From positions 806,001-870,000 of the forward strand of contig ML133401.1 in the NCBI GenBank assembly GCA_003864495.1: DNA of 64,000 nt, written 5' to 3'. The position numbers and the translations under genes were made by a program. The notes under the pieces are model-generated. The model saw only the letters and a program-made list of their open reading frames with translations, did not search any database and had not been told where the DNA came from. This stretch comes from Nemopilema nomurai (lineage: Eukaryota; Cnidaria; Scyphozoa; Rhizostomeae; Rhizostomatidae). This document shows positions 1-10,672 of this stretch, piece after piece (the stretch's first letter is position 1; each line of letters begins with the position of its first letter).

Positions 1-259
1 ACTTTATTTACTTTAGATCAGCTGTGCAAGAAAGAAAATAATAATGTTACCCCTTAAGCAGAAAAATTCCTAAGAATTGGAACTTCTTTTCTAAAGACTG
101 TCAAATGTTATTATTGAAACTTAACTAGGTCACACCAATTAAAAAAAAAAAAATAAAAAGCAAGTAAGTTCTGATAAAACAATTAACAGAAACTAGTGTC
201 ATCAAGTTTGAAATCTTACTTCTGTTTGAATGTAGTTGTTTTCTATGATGTGAATTCAC

Positions 260-1893
260 AAAACTCATGTTAATTACCGCTGCAGTACTAGACTGGTTCA
301 GTTTAGCTAAATCTTGATATAGCACGCTGTTTGTAGTTCTCCCTTGAGAACATTGTCCGTCCTGCTGTGCAAATTTATTTGTGGTAGCATCTGTCTCAAG
401 AGGCTCTCCTATTGAAAAAGGTATCTGAGAAAGGCCTGTGATTAATGGTCCTTCATTGGTTGGTAACACTGCAGACTGGGTTTCAACCTGTTCTTGCATT
501 TCATTGCTTAGGCCTGGCTGTGAATACTGCTGAGGCTGGTTGTTTGATTGGCTGTTAACTGATTGCATTTGTGGCTGGACTTGAGAGAATGTTCTTTGTG
601 GTGGAAACAAAAAGTTTGATGGGAACTGCCCTAAAAAGCCTTGTATACTAGCCATCTGTCTAGGAATTATGCCAGGATGGACTGTGACACTTGCACCCGG
701 TGCATATGTTTGTGGTAGCATAGCTAGAAAAGATTGGAATCAAAAATACAGGCAAAGTGATAATGCTTGTATATAACAGCTGAACTGAATGTATCTAAAT
801 AATCTTCTTGTGAATGTAAAAAATAACACCAAAGGCAAGAGAATATCTAGAACATCTTAAAATATCTAGAGCAATTATAGTCAGACAAATGGAAACAATT
901 AACCAGTATAGAAACTCAATCTGCAGTTTTCCTTTAAAAAATGTTTACTTGTTACTAGAGAAAAATCATATTTTACATTTCTTAAACTTAAGAGTGTACA
1001 TTTTTTCTACTAGTAAAGAACCTAGGCTGCTTGGCAAATTTTGCACTGATATTGTTTTAGCCATGAGAAAACAATCAAAGGTCACCATTACCAGGCAGAA
1101 TGGGTGTTACCAAGTAGCTATTGTTTCTTTGGCGTTGGAGATTTGATTTTTGCTATACATCCTAATTATACATTAAAAAATACACCCAACACATAATTTT
1201 GGCATCCTCTCCAATTCCATGGGTTATGGGCCCCCTGGCCCCTCGCGCCACAGGTCTTGGGCCCCCTGGCCCTCACGCAATCTAACCCAGTACATAGTAA
1301 CACAGTAAATACAATAGAATTAACAAAGTAAATCTATGGTACCAGATGAGTAAGTTAGAAGAAAACAAACAAAATAAAATCCCAAGCTTCTGTAACAAAC
1401 ATGTAGCTAACAAATATCACTAACTTGTTGTAACAAGTTCATATTCTGGCTTGTCCAGGACCGCATTATCTGCTGAAATAACTTTGCTGACCAACTGGCC
1501 TCTTGGCCTAACTCCCATCATTGCGGAACACTCGTTATTACTCTCTGCATTATACAGAAGTTTGAGGAAACCATACGTTACGCCCTTTTGAGTAACAAGT
1601 ACAGCTTGATTTCCATGATACACCACAAGCTAGAAAAAAACAAAATTTGTCCAAAAATAAAGATTTAGGCCTATAAAGTTTCATATCTATTCTTTTATGT
1701 TTCTTTTTCTTGCTTACATCAACAGTTACAAGACAACAAACATCGCTCCCTGGAATGAAAGAGTAGAGTTCAAAACTTTTCTGATGAAGAAAACTAAATA
1801 TGAAGACAGATTTGGTGATTAATGAAAATAAAATCCCTCGAAAAACATGCACGCACCGTCCCTTCTGGGAATTAAAATGAGCAAATGCATTGA
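260..1893 (-). CDS. Partial multi-exon gene, unrecognised, with Q/P/S-rich region
   Basis: Four exons can be chained on the minus strand with consistent phases: 1857-1893, 1718-1745 (acceptor choice uncertain), 1425-1629 and 260-723. They have pyrimidine-rich acceptors and donors GTGCGT, GTAAGC, GTTAGT and GTGAAT. The joined product begins with an ordered-looking segment containing FAHFNSQKGR, DVCCLVTVD, VVYHGNQAVLVTQKGVTYG and MMGVRPRGQ. It then passes into a low-complexity region rich in Gln, Pro, Ser and Asn. The last exon ends in phase 0, so the gene continues left of the window; the 5' end was not found and probably lies between 1894 and 3503. I do not recognise the family. The Gln-rich tail would suit a nuclear or regulatory protein, but that is only a guess. 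Confidence 0.5.
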
Positions 1894-3210
1894 CTGAAAA
1901 ATGATAATGCTATAAACTGATCGTCTATTTTTTTTGCTTTTTCGGGGCTGGAACAAGAATTTTTGGGAAAATCATATACAAGACAGCTGCAAACCATCTT
2001 GCAAGATAAATATCTGGGGCTATCGATGGTATGTTGTTTACTTGTTTACCTCATTTTGTGTTGGTGTGTTCTCCTCGCGTGTATCACTTTCTCCCCAACT
2101 CTGATAAAATGCCATTGCAAAAGTTGCTTTCGTTTCCTTTGCAATCTTAGAAAAACTCGTTCCACGCTAGTCTCCTCAGCATGACTTAAAGAAACACTGT
2201 AGAAACTGTATCCAGTCCGTCATAAAGAAATGTTTATGAATGCCCTTATGGAACAACCCCATATTGAAACTGAGGCTAAATTGCCATGACTTGACTGAGC
2301 GTGTGCAACCAAAGTACAAAATTGTTGAAGATATCCTGGCTAGATCATACCCAAAAAACCGAAAAGGACTTTCGTTCAAGACCCATATTTGTAACAATGC
2401 CATGTAACACTCCAGTAATTTTACTTAAACCAATAGGAATTACATCTAACTAAAGAATGATGAATCATTTACAGAAAACCTTGATCGGGTAACAAGAAGC
2501 GTCCCTTGGATTTCCTAAGATTTTGGTGACCTTCAGAATAGTCCTTGAATCAAAAACATGAAAGAAAAAAAAATCACAGGACTTCGTGATTTACGTCAAT
2601 TTTTAATTGCATTTTACACTTAAGAAGCTCTCGGAATGACAGATATCTAGGGTTCCATGCAAGAATCGATAAGATTTGTGATATTTCTCATACCACCCTA
2701 CTTTGTATTCACCACAAACTGCTTGGCCTCTTTTAACCGTATCCGTCCAGGTGGCTTGAGAGTCTCCTGAGCAAAACATGTTCCTATATTTGCTTTTTTC
2801 CTGTTCTAGCTGCTAAAGCTTTAATTTTTGGCATGATTCTAATATAAGGTCTTATAAGCAAGCTCAGTGTAACGTCGTACTCATTGGAATAAACATTTCT
2901 ATTTGGTTTTCAGATTTGGCGCACGGAAAAAAAGAAAGGAATTTTATGGTATCCGATAATAAAGAAACATAAATAAACTACAAAGTAATATGATATCATT
3001 GAACCATGAATACCAAATAGAAGCCTCTAACTAGTATTAGCATACATGAGTATCATATTTATCGTCTCGGTAGACAAAAAGCCATCAACCTCACTTTAGA
3101 CTTTATTAAATGTAAAAGAGGTAGGGTTAGCTAACGTTAACCAGTGTAGAAAAATCAAAACAATCAGTTGTCGCTTGTCCACTGTTTCTTTACAGTGTAT
3201 CGTAATTTCA

Positions 3211-3248
<38 letters not shown>

Positions 3249-3503
3249 CGTTGTTGTTGTCGTCTGTAGTGGTGGCGAACGTTACGTAGGTTTTTTCTGT
3301 TTTTCAAGAGAGTTCCTTTGTACAAACTAAAAGTGAAGGATAACTTCATCAGTTAAAGCCTATCAGACTACACAAATTTTGCAGGCTCAATGGAAAATAC
3401 GGTCTTTGGCTACATGTAAATCACAGTTAAATTACACACAGATAAATTACAGTTTGTTGGTTAAAATTCAGCATGTATTGTTTTTCATGTTTGCTGGAGT
3501 AGG
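1894..3503. other. Intergenic or 5' region without a resolved gene
   Basis: No convincing exon was resolved. A plus-strand stretch at about 2285-2405 reads as a short retroelement-like fragment broken by stops. A TTG/CAA microsatellite lies near 3211-3261. Missing 5' exons of the gene at 260-1893 could be here. Confidence 0.3.
3211..3261. repeat. (TTG)n / (CAA)n microsatellite
   Basis: About 17 triplets of TTG with two C interruptions. Read on the minus strand it gives a polyglutamine run, but it lies beyond the stop codon of the neighbouring secreted-protein gene and no splice sites tie it to a gene. Confidence 0.9.
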
Positions 3504-5948
3504 CTACACATTGTTGCCACTTGAGCCGTATATGTCTAATTCATATCCATTTCTAGGGGCTATGTAGCTACTCCTGAATACCTTCAAACAATTTCCTATT
3601 TTCAAGAGTGCTTTTAAGGATTCTTGGTTATGTTTGCTGTCACTAATCTTTGCAGCTGTTGCTGTGCTAGGGCGTAATCCAACGGAGTAGCTTGGGAGTC
3701 CACCGATGCGGTAAAATTTTGCCTGAAAAAAATTTATTTTACTTAATAGATAGTATGTAAGAGACCCTTTGATAGCAAATTGAAAGGGCTTATATAAAAC
3801 AAGCAAATCCCTTTTACTCTAGATAAACATTTCAGACTTCCTTTGAAGACGAAGGAAAGAGGCGCACAGTTCTAAGCCAAGGCCTATCAATACACTACAG
3901 TGTTGCACTTAAACACAAGCACGACGAACTGTATAACGCGACCTAAAATGCTTTGGAAATAAATTCATCTAGCAATGCAAAGTGGTTTCAAGGCATGCTA
4001 GCTACGTAGTTTTTGCACAAGAAATCAAGGGGCAGATCAAGGGACGTTCAAATGTCGCCAAAAGCAGGATCAAGTTTTTCGCTTGGCCTACTTGCAGCCA
4101 AACTTAACTTCTGTTTTACACCAGTATGGGGCCAGAACTCCACTAGAAGGCTATTGCAAGGCATTGACAAGAATTGAATTGGATGGCGAAAAGAAAATTA
4201 GATGAATAAAAAACATTATACAATTGTAAACAGGCCAATACACACCAGTTTTCGAATGTTGGAAACGAAGTCTCGTAGGTCAAATTCGAGTTTCATGAAA
4301 TCATTTGCAGTGATGGTTGATGTTCCCAAATCAATCGCATTTGAAAGGGTCTTTACCACGAGCGGTTGCAAACGCTGACCTTCCCTGACTTGAATACGCT
4401 GAAGGGCACTCACATGGTTCTGAATAAACTTCATAGCTTTTCTAAGACTCTTGGCGCACTACAATTGGATTAAAACAACAACAGAATGAATTGTGATATC
4501 CAGTATAGTAAAATGTTCGAATACTGGGGACTGACTGAATAAGGAAGAAGTTCTGACCAGCTGATATGAAGTCTGTACTGAGGAGGGGCTCAAACCACAA
4601 AATGCGTATTTGAATCATCATATATACTCTATGTCATTTATTTAAACAGGTGAATGAACTGCATCAAATTGTATCTACAGAAAAGACTGCTATCTAAAGA
4701 ATTGTCTTTCATATAGTGGAGCAACAAATGTTCGTATTACAGAACACTTTCCTGCCCACAAGTGGCTTGATACTTTGGGCGTCTCCCAAAATTCTCGAAC
4801 CAGAGGTCAACTTGTGAAATCTCTGATTTGTGAATTACCCTACCAAGTAAACGTAGATACAAAATCTCCTTACCTGGCTCTCTGCTTTTTTGAAAAACCA
4901 ATCAACACCTCGCTCTTCTTTCTAGAAAGTACAAAAGTGTTGTTATGAAAAGTTACTCCGCCATAAGAACAGTGATTTGGCTACAGTAAACATGCTTTAT
5001 TAAAAACACAAGAGAATGGTTGATAGCTATTGTTTTGTGGAAAATTTTTTTATTCTCCTTTAAAATGGAAACCAACTTTGAAACTGCCAAGATCTATTCA
5101 ACTCAAGAAAAATCAGAATGCGGGCAGTCGAACTGTTTCAGAGTTGAGCAAATTATTGAACACACATTGGTCCAAAATTAGAGGACTAAACCAAAGGGTA
5201 AATGACACAGACATGCTTATGAGCCGACGGACAAGGCTTTCTTCACTCAGTCACCAATCAACTCACAAGACCTAGCAAAAGGAACAACAACAGCGGCAAA
5301 TATTTTCAGTGAAAACCCCTTCTTCAAAACGGTGTAGTTTTATGCACTAACTAAGAGGTCACTTGCTAATCAATCAGCCTTGCTTAATTGATTTGCTTTC
5401 TGGGAATGCATTGCTTTACTGACCTGCTTTATCCAAAAGCAGAATGACATAGTTGTGAAGGAACTGAATCAAGCAATAAGCAAAATCCATTAGCGAACTA
5501 ACCGAGAATGTCAATCATAAATGATTGTTATATTTGCTTACAAATCTTTCTGCCAGATTATCCGTGAATTTTATGAGAGTATTCGCCTCGGCATTCAATT
5601 CTGCTAGAGTGCTCCAGACATTCGTTCCGTCTATGTTGTTCGGGATGGCCCCTGCCAGAAGATACAGCTTTGCAAACAGAAGCATAAGTGTGTATCCTAA
5701 GGAATGAATGAAAATTAAAAAACAAATCGCTGAAGGTATGAACATAATAGCTGAGCTTTGTACATTAATTTTCATTAAAGTCTCAAACATTAGTCAAAAT
5801 ATGAATCAAAGCAGTTGCCTATGAGTTGCCTAAACGCATGTTTTCAAAGAAAAAAGTCAGAAAAACAAGTATATCTCAATGTTAAATAAAGTTAAATCAA
5901 AAAAATAATTGAAGCAGTGCCAACAGGATAGCTCTCCTTACCCTTCAT
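3504..5948 (-). CDS. Secreted helical cytokine-like protein, five exons (paralogue 1)
   Basis: Exons on the minus strand: 5942-5948 (ATG AAG G), 5542-5696, 4874-4921, 4246-4458 and 3504-3722, all with GT-AG borders and intron phases 1-0-0-0; about 213 aa. Residues 1 to about 19 form a hydrophobic signal peptide. The mature part is rich in predicted amphipathic helix: exon 2 after the signal (WSTLAELNAEANTLIKF), the start and end of exon 4, and the middle of exon 5. The mature protein has only two cysteines, C71 (first residue of exon 4) and C186 (exon 5). Both are matched in the duplicated paralogues at 46.4-48.9 and 53.4-55.9 kb, as is the motif FMKLEFDLRDFVS. About 25 residues extend beyond the last helix. 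No catalytic motif is visible. The cytokine call is inference from gene architecture and fold propensity; another secreted helical family is possible. Confidence 0.72.
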
Positions 5949-8490
5949 CTTTGTTTTGACCAAGTCTCTCTCGTCTTCTCTGTCTCACTTTGTAGTATCC
6001 TCCAAAGGTACTAAACGATGTGATTCTGATTTCTTGCATACCAGTTGAAAATGGCTCAATATATAGCAAATGTTCACGGGAAAACCAAAATGACGACTGC
6101 AATTCGAAAGTATACGCCAGAGTAATGATCCATTCTCAGATATTCGTTGTTCTAAAGACATCCTCTGTAGTTCTTTGTGGTACTTTAAATAAAGACAATA
6201 GCGTTATGCTTGCATGAAGTCATATGGAAAGTTGGTAGCAAATCATCCGTAGAGGCTTTCAATTAGAGAACAAAGGGGTTCTAAGAACTAGGGAACTTGA
6301 CGAGCATTTTTCTGAAGGATACTCTTTTCAGCTACGACACACTGCGACCCATTGCTTGCAGGACAATAAGATTTGCCACTGAACAAAAGCATTGATTTTT
6401 CTTATAGAATGCTAGAGGGAACCACCTTTTGGTTAATAACTCTGAGACGTAAGGACTTACAGAGGGTTGTCCAAGGTGAAAGCGTCATTTTTTCCAGTTT
6501 GGTTTTCGACGAGTCAGGCTTTCCTTGTACGCAATCCCTTGATACGTACTCATGCGACTCTATTTAAGCGAATTTTTCAGCAGTCTAGATAAGGATGTCT
6601 TAGAAATTCTAGATAACTGCGAGGGTTAATATGGAAACCCAGTACAAAAACTGCAACAACAAAAACACATCTTTCGTAGGAAAGGTCTCCGTTACATTTG
6701 ATATTGGGGAGTAAACACACGCCACACTTTTCGGGAAAGTCAACGGGAAAATGGTGTTTACTGTAAAAGAAAGAAAATAGGAAAATTAAATGGCGAGCCT
6801 CCAACTGTGGCATAGAGTTCGGGTACATATGGCATTAGTGGATCCCTTAGATTTTACAGCACATTATTTTCCCGAATAACAGCTTAATTCAGTATGCAGC
6901 AATTACATTCGAAACTCAAGAAAAATCCTCAGGAATAAAATTTTCATTTGGAGCTTTTCCCAATATTATTCACAAAAACTCGAATATTTGTTTTTTGCAG
7001 TAATTCCCGTTGCCCTGTTCGATTTGTCTTGTCGATGTGTCAAGGCCATTGCATTTTGAGTGAGCTGCGAAGGAGAATTAGCTCTCTTATTATTCTTTGG
7101 TTTTTCTTAGCTCAGTAGCTACGTCACAAAATAAGCAGTGAATCCTTTCCGCCTTATTTGAACAGAATAACTGCAATCTGCAGCTGTTAGAGTAAAAATC
7201 ACAGCGCTGTTTCTACTCCTGAATTCCGTCATTATATAGCTGTTTTATAATCACCAGGCCATATTTTGTGATATCTTCATACCTTCTCTAAGAAAAGTGC
7301 CGGTTTTCAAAACAAAATGTTGACGACTTTTAATTTTGATCATTGTTGACACATCGACAAATTTTCGACACTTTGACGTTATCGAAACTTTGGATTTCTG
7401 CCGCAAGAAGCATACGATGCAAGTTAGCTTGGGTGTCACGCTGCATTGACGAGTCACGGTATTCCGAGAAAAAAAACAAGAACGAAAATCGTCTATGATG
7501 CAGTGAATCTGACTTCAGGATTGTTCTCCTTCTTCCGCTGTCAAATTCAGCATTTATATTACAATTTCAGTGCTTTCTTTTTTAGTTTTGTCTGAAACCA
7601 ACGAGACTGGAGGTTTTTTCAACGAACAGAAAACAAGTGTCACAGATCACAGATGTTTGTGGCTGGAAGGTTGAGCATTTTCAACGCAAACTCGACCATA
7701 GAGCCCATTAGATAGACAGACGTTCATTGTATTAATTTTGCTTGCAAATTCGCTTGCTTGTAGGATGACGTATTTGTAATGTTACAAACGAGGCCATTTT
7801 ATAACGAGGTTTATTATTATGTAACACATGTAGAAGTACGTCCTTTGTGTGTGTGGGACCTTTTAGTTGTGAACTGTAAATGCACCCTGCAAGTCCATGC
7901 TTTCGTATTATTGAAAAAATTTCATGTTTTCCTTTTCCAGAAGTGGATTCAGAGAGTTCCAAAAAGGTGTAGTCGAAAAATCACACCCTATTCGTAAAAA
8001 TGCAAATTTAGAAATATGGCAGAATTATTTAGCTATATGCTACATGAATAAAAAGAGGGTTTACTGGTAGTTTATTGCATAACATTTGGAATTTTCGCTA
8101 AAAGTGGGGGGCTTCAAGCTTTCACAGCCCCCCTTTCCCACGGTGCATGCATAATTAGTTGTTGCACAATGCGTTTTGTGCAGTTTTAACCCCTTAGAAA
8201 CCCCTTTGACGGCATCATTTATCAAACAAATTTTAGCTTCAAATTACAAATATAATTTTGGAAAGTGAATGATTAAGATAAGAAAAACATACTCTGCTCC
8301 AAAAACTCTTTGGTAAGTATGTATATCAATCTTTCTAAACTTCGACTCTTGAAAGTTGACTAAACTCTGTTCTGGACCCACCTCTGCTTTCATCCAGGAG
8401 TTTTGGAGTCTCTCTACGCAAAACCCATACCTATTTAGGAAGGAATTTTTCGTTTTAACACCTTTCACTTGAACTCTTTTTAAAAGAAGA
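5949..8490. other. Intergenic region, no gene seen
   Basis: Contains only short open frames without splice support or recognisable motifs. The promoter of the minus-strand secreted-protein gene should lie at its left edge; a TATATAT stretch near 6059-6066 is a weak TATA candidate about 115 bp upstream of the ATG. Confidence 0.4.
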
Positions 8491-8494
8491 AATC

Positions 8495-8585
8495 CACAGC
8501 TGGCTATATATTTTGTCAGCTTTTGGTCGTTTCCCGACATTTGAACTCTGGCGAGTGTCAGACGACAAAGTACCTCAGTTTGCTA
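8495..8585 (+). repeat. Truncated copy of a dispersed repeat (family R)
   Basis: The stretch with tggctat, ttttgtcagcttttggtcg and gagtgtcagacgac matches the centre of fuller copies at 34295-34523, 41420-41660 (reverse) and 58941-59183. It is diverged and truncated. Confidence 0.55.
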
Positions 8586-8589
8586 GAAT

Positions 8590-8931
8590 CATCATCATTG
8601 CTAGAATCTGTTTCTCAAACTTTCTGCAAACTAGCCAAGAAGCTAAGAAATACACTGCAGCTGTACCTATGTCAGTGGATAGTTTAGTCCCATGGAGACC
8701 ACTAAATCAAATAGTGCTTGAGGGCGCAATAATTGGACCATCGCTTTTCAAACCCTTTTATAAATGACGAATTTCTCTTCACTCAAAAGAGCTCGTGATA
8801 CAACTTCGCTGATGACAATGCAATCTGCATTTCTGCGGTTAATGCTGATGAATTCCTTAGATTAGCACAGCATTACACCAATAAATGCATTGACTGTGTG
8901 TGTTTTCTCAAACCACATGACAGCTTATCCA
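8590..8931 (+). pseudogene. Decayed LINE reverse transcriptase, 5' part
   Basis: Conceptual translation, allowing frameshifts and stops, shows the order typical of CR1/jockey-type reverse transcriptase: a QGSxLGPLLF-like segment degraded to LEGAIIGPSLFKPF, then a Y/NFADD-type active site degraded to YNFADDNAICIS. After this come residues about spacing and thumb (LAQHYTNKCID). The reading is interrupted by the hAT element at 8932 and resumes after 9795. It cannot encode a working protein. Confidence 0.6.
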
Positions 8932-9795
8932 CAGTGGCGAAGCTAGCCTAGATCTGATGGTCCTGCTCAAAATCAGATCAGCCTGGCAAATTTTATTTAG
9001 GGACATCGACATTCGAGAAATTTTCTATAAGGCTTCAGGATGGAGCTGCGTCGAAGGGGTGTCGTCAATTTCGCCAAAACCTAAAATAACTAAGCAAGAC
9101 CCCCTATTACATGTTAGGTACATCGATTTAAGGATGTATATCAAGTTTCATATAAATCTGAACAGTTTTGCAAGAGTTATTTAGGGACACCTTTTGGTGA
9201 TGTTTTCGTTTGGGGGTTTCCTCGGAGCTGTTTTCAAGAATCCTCTGAAGTTAAAGTTTTGTAGTTTTACGCTTTCAATTGGAAAGCAATCGAAGAAAAG
9301 GTAGATTTTCTGTTGTTTTGTGTCGATTTCCCATTTTTGATTCTGCCCTTAAGTCGTATATTTGTCCAAATCGGGATATGCCGCCTCGAATGTCTAATTT
9401 CTAGGCCGTAAGTGAGATTTCACGATACGCTACAGGGATCTTCAGCAAATGCAGGTCCTGCTCTCAGAAATAGCAGGACCAAAAGTTTTTAAAACAATGC
9501 TGTAAGGTATATTATTCTGGCGAGGTCCTAGGACTGCTCTTTGTTCTAGACTATTGTGAAGCAGGACCAGACATAGGGTATCATACTTATGAGCAGGACC
9601 AAAATACAGGGCTGCCATAGTATAGAGCAGGACCATCTATGTAAGGTACACCTGTATGAAATATCGCGCTCTAAATGGGGACGTTCGGGGCTTGATTTAG
9701 TACGAGGAAAAAATATTTTGAGTGAAAAAAAGATTATTTTTGAAAATTTTTGGTCCTGCTCAGCAAGACCAGCAGGACCTTTAGCTTCGCCACTG
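8932..9795. mobile_element. Non-autonomous hAT element (864 bp) with 8-bp TSD
   Basis: The ends are perfect 14-bp terminal inverted repeats, CAGTGGCGAAGCTA at 8932-8945 and its complement at 9782-9795. They are flanked by identical 8-bp target duplications CTTATCCA at 8924-8931 and 9796-9803. The interior has many GGTCCTGC/GCAGGACC motifs in both orientations near each end, as expected for subterminal transposase-binding repeats. It has no transposase frame. Eight-bp duplications and CAGNG-type ends indicate the hAT superfamily. It interrupts a LINE remnant, so it is the younger insertion. Confidence 0.88.
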
Positions 9796-10140
9796 CTTAT
9801 CCATCTAAAGTTCAGTCACTAGTTGTTGACAATAATCACCTTGCAGTATATTCTGTATGAATGATGGTTTCAAAATAATTATAATTAGTAAAGTAAGTTT
9901 GTTGGAATTAAAATCGCTGTACAACACAAATATATTGATAAAGTCTGCAAAAAAGCTAACGACTTGTTCGATTCATGGAAAAAAAGGGTGGCAATGGATG
10001 ATTCATTTATTCTTTGTCATTTCAACTATTGCCCCTTCATCTGGTTAATCTGCAGTAACACAAGCCAAAAAGAAGTTCGAGAAAGAAAACAAGAGAGCCC
10101 CTGCGATTCGCACTATCGGATAACAGTTTTATAGAAACGA
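9796..10140 (+). pseudogene. Decayed LINE reverse transcriptase, 3' part
   Basis: This continues the LINE frame interrupted at 8931. The 3' part reads, with frameshifts, as KVQSLVVDNNHLAVYS, then HIDKVCKKANDLFDSWKK, then the thumb-like signature FILCHFNYCPFIWLIC. FNYCPxxW is a hallmark of non-LTR reverse transcriptases of the CR1/jockey type. Stops and shifts make it inactive. Confidence 0.65.
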
Positions 10141-10235
10141 GTTGAGTTGGGTTTCTACCGACTGCGTTGCTCAACCTCTATGGACGATCCGTGCCAAAGT
10201 GGTCTTGTTTAACGTGCAGAGAACACGGAGCCAGG

Positions 10236-10237
<2 letters not shown>

Positions 10238-10273
<36 letters not shown>
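10238..10273. repeat. (GA)n microsatellite
   Basis: About 18 uninterrupted GA dinucleotides. Confidence 0.95.
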
Positions 10274-10275
<2 letters not shown>

Positions 10276-10672
10276 GCGTTGTCTGTTGTTTTCTGTAGCT
10301 CTGTTCCTGACTGACTCTGGCTATATCTACCACAATTCATATTCACTCTATTCGGCTACTAGAACTCGAAGTTCACAAAACTTTGCACAACCTGAATCAA
10401 TCTGTTATGAAAGACTACATTCGTTTAAAGCCAAATAGAAAAAATGATACTCATTAGGACTATAGCCTAAGTTATGGTATAAAAATTATTAGCTTTTGTC
10501 GTCCAAAGATTTCGTCGTTCATTATTTATTTTTAACATCAATTTTTATTATTAACATCATTATTTATTATCATTCTAATTACAATGCGGCGGCATCGTCA
10601 ATCGTTGCTAACAAATATCTACTTCATCGAGTTTTTTCATCGAATAATAGCAATCAACTCTACTGAAGTCGT

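Noticed and set aside
2285..2405. Short plus-strand retroelement-like reading (LTERVQPKYKIVEDILARSY)
   Set aside because: Too short and broken by stops to assign to any element family.
3164..3349. Polyglutamine frame on the minus strand
   Set aside because: Translation of the CAA microsatellite beyond the stop of the neighbouring gene, without splice support.
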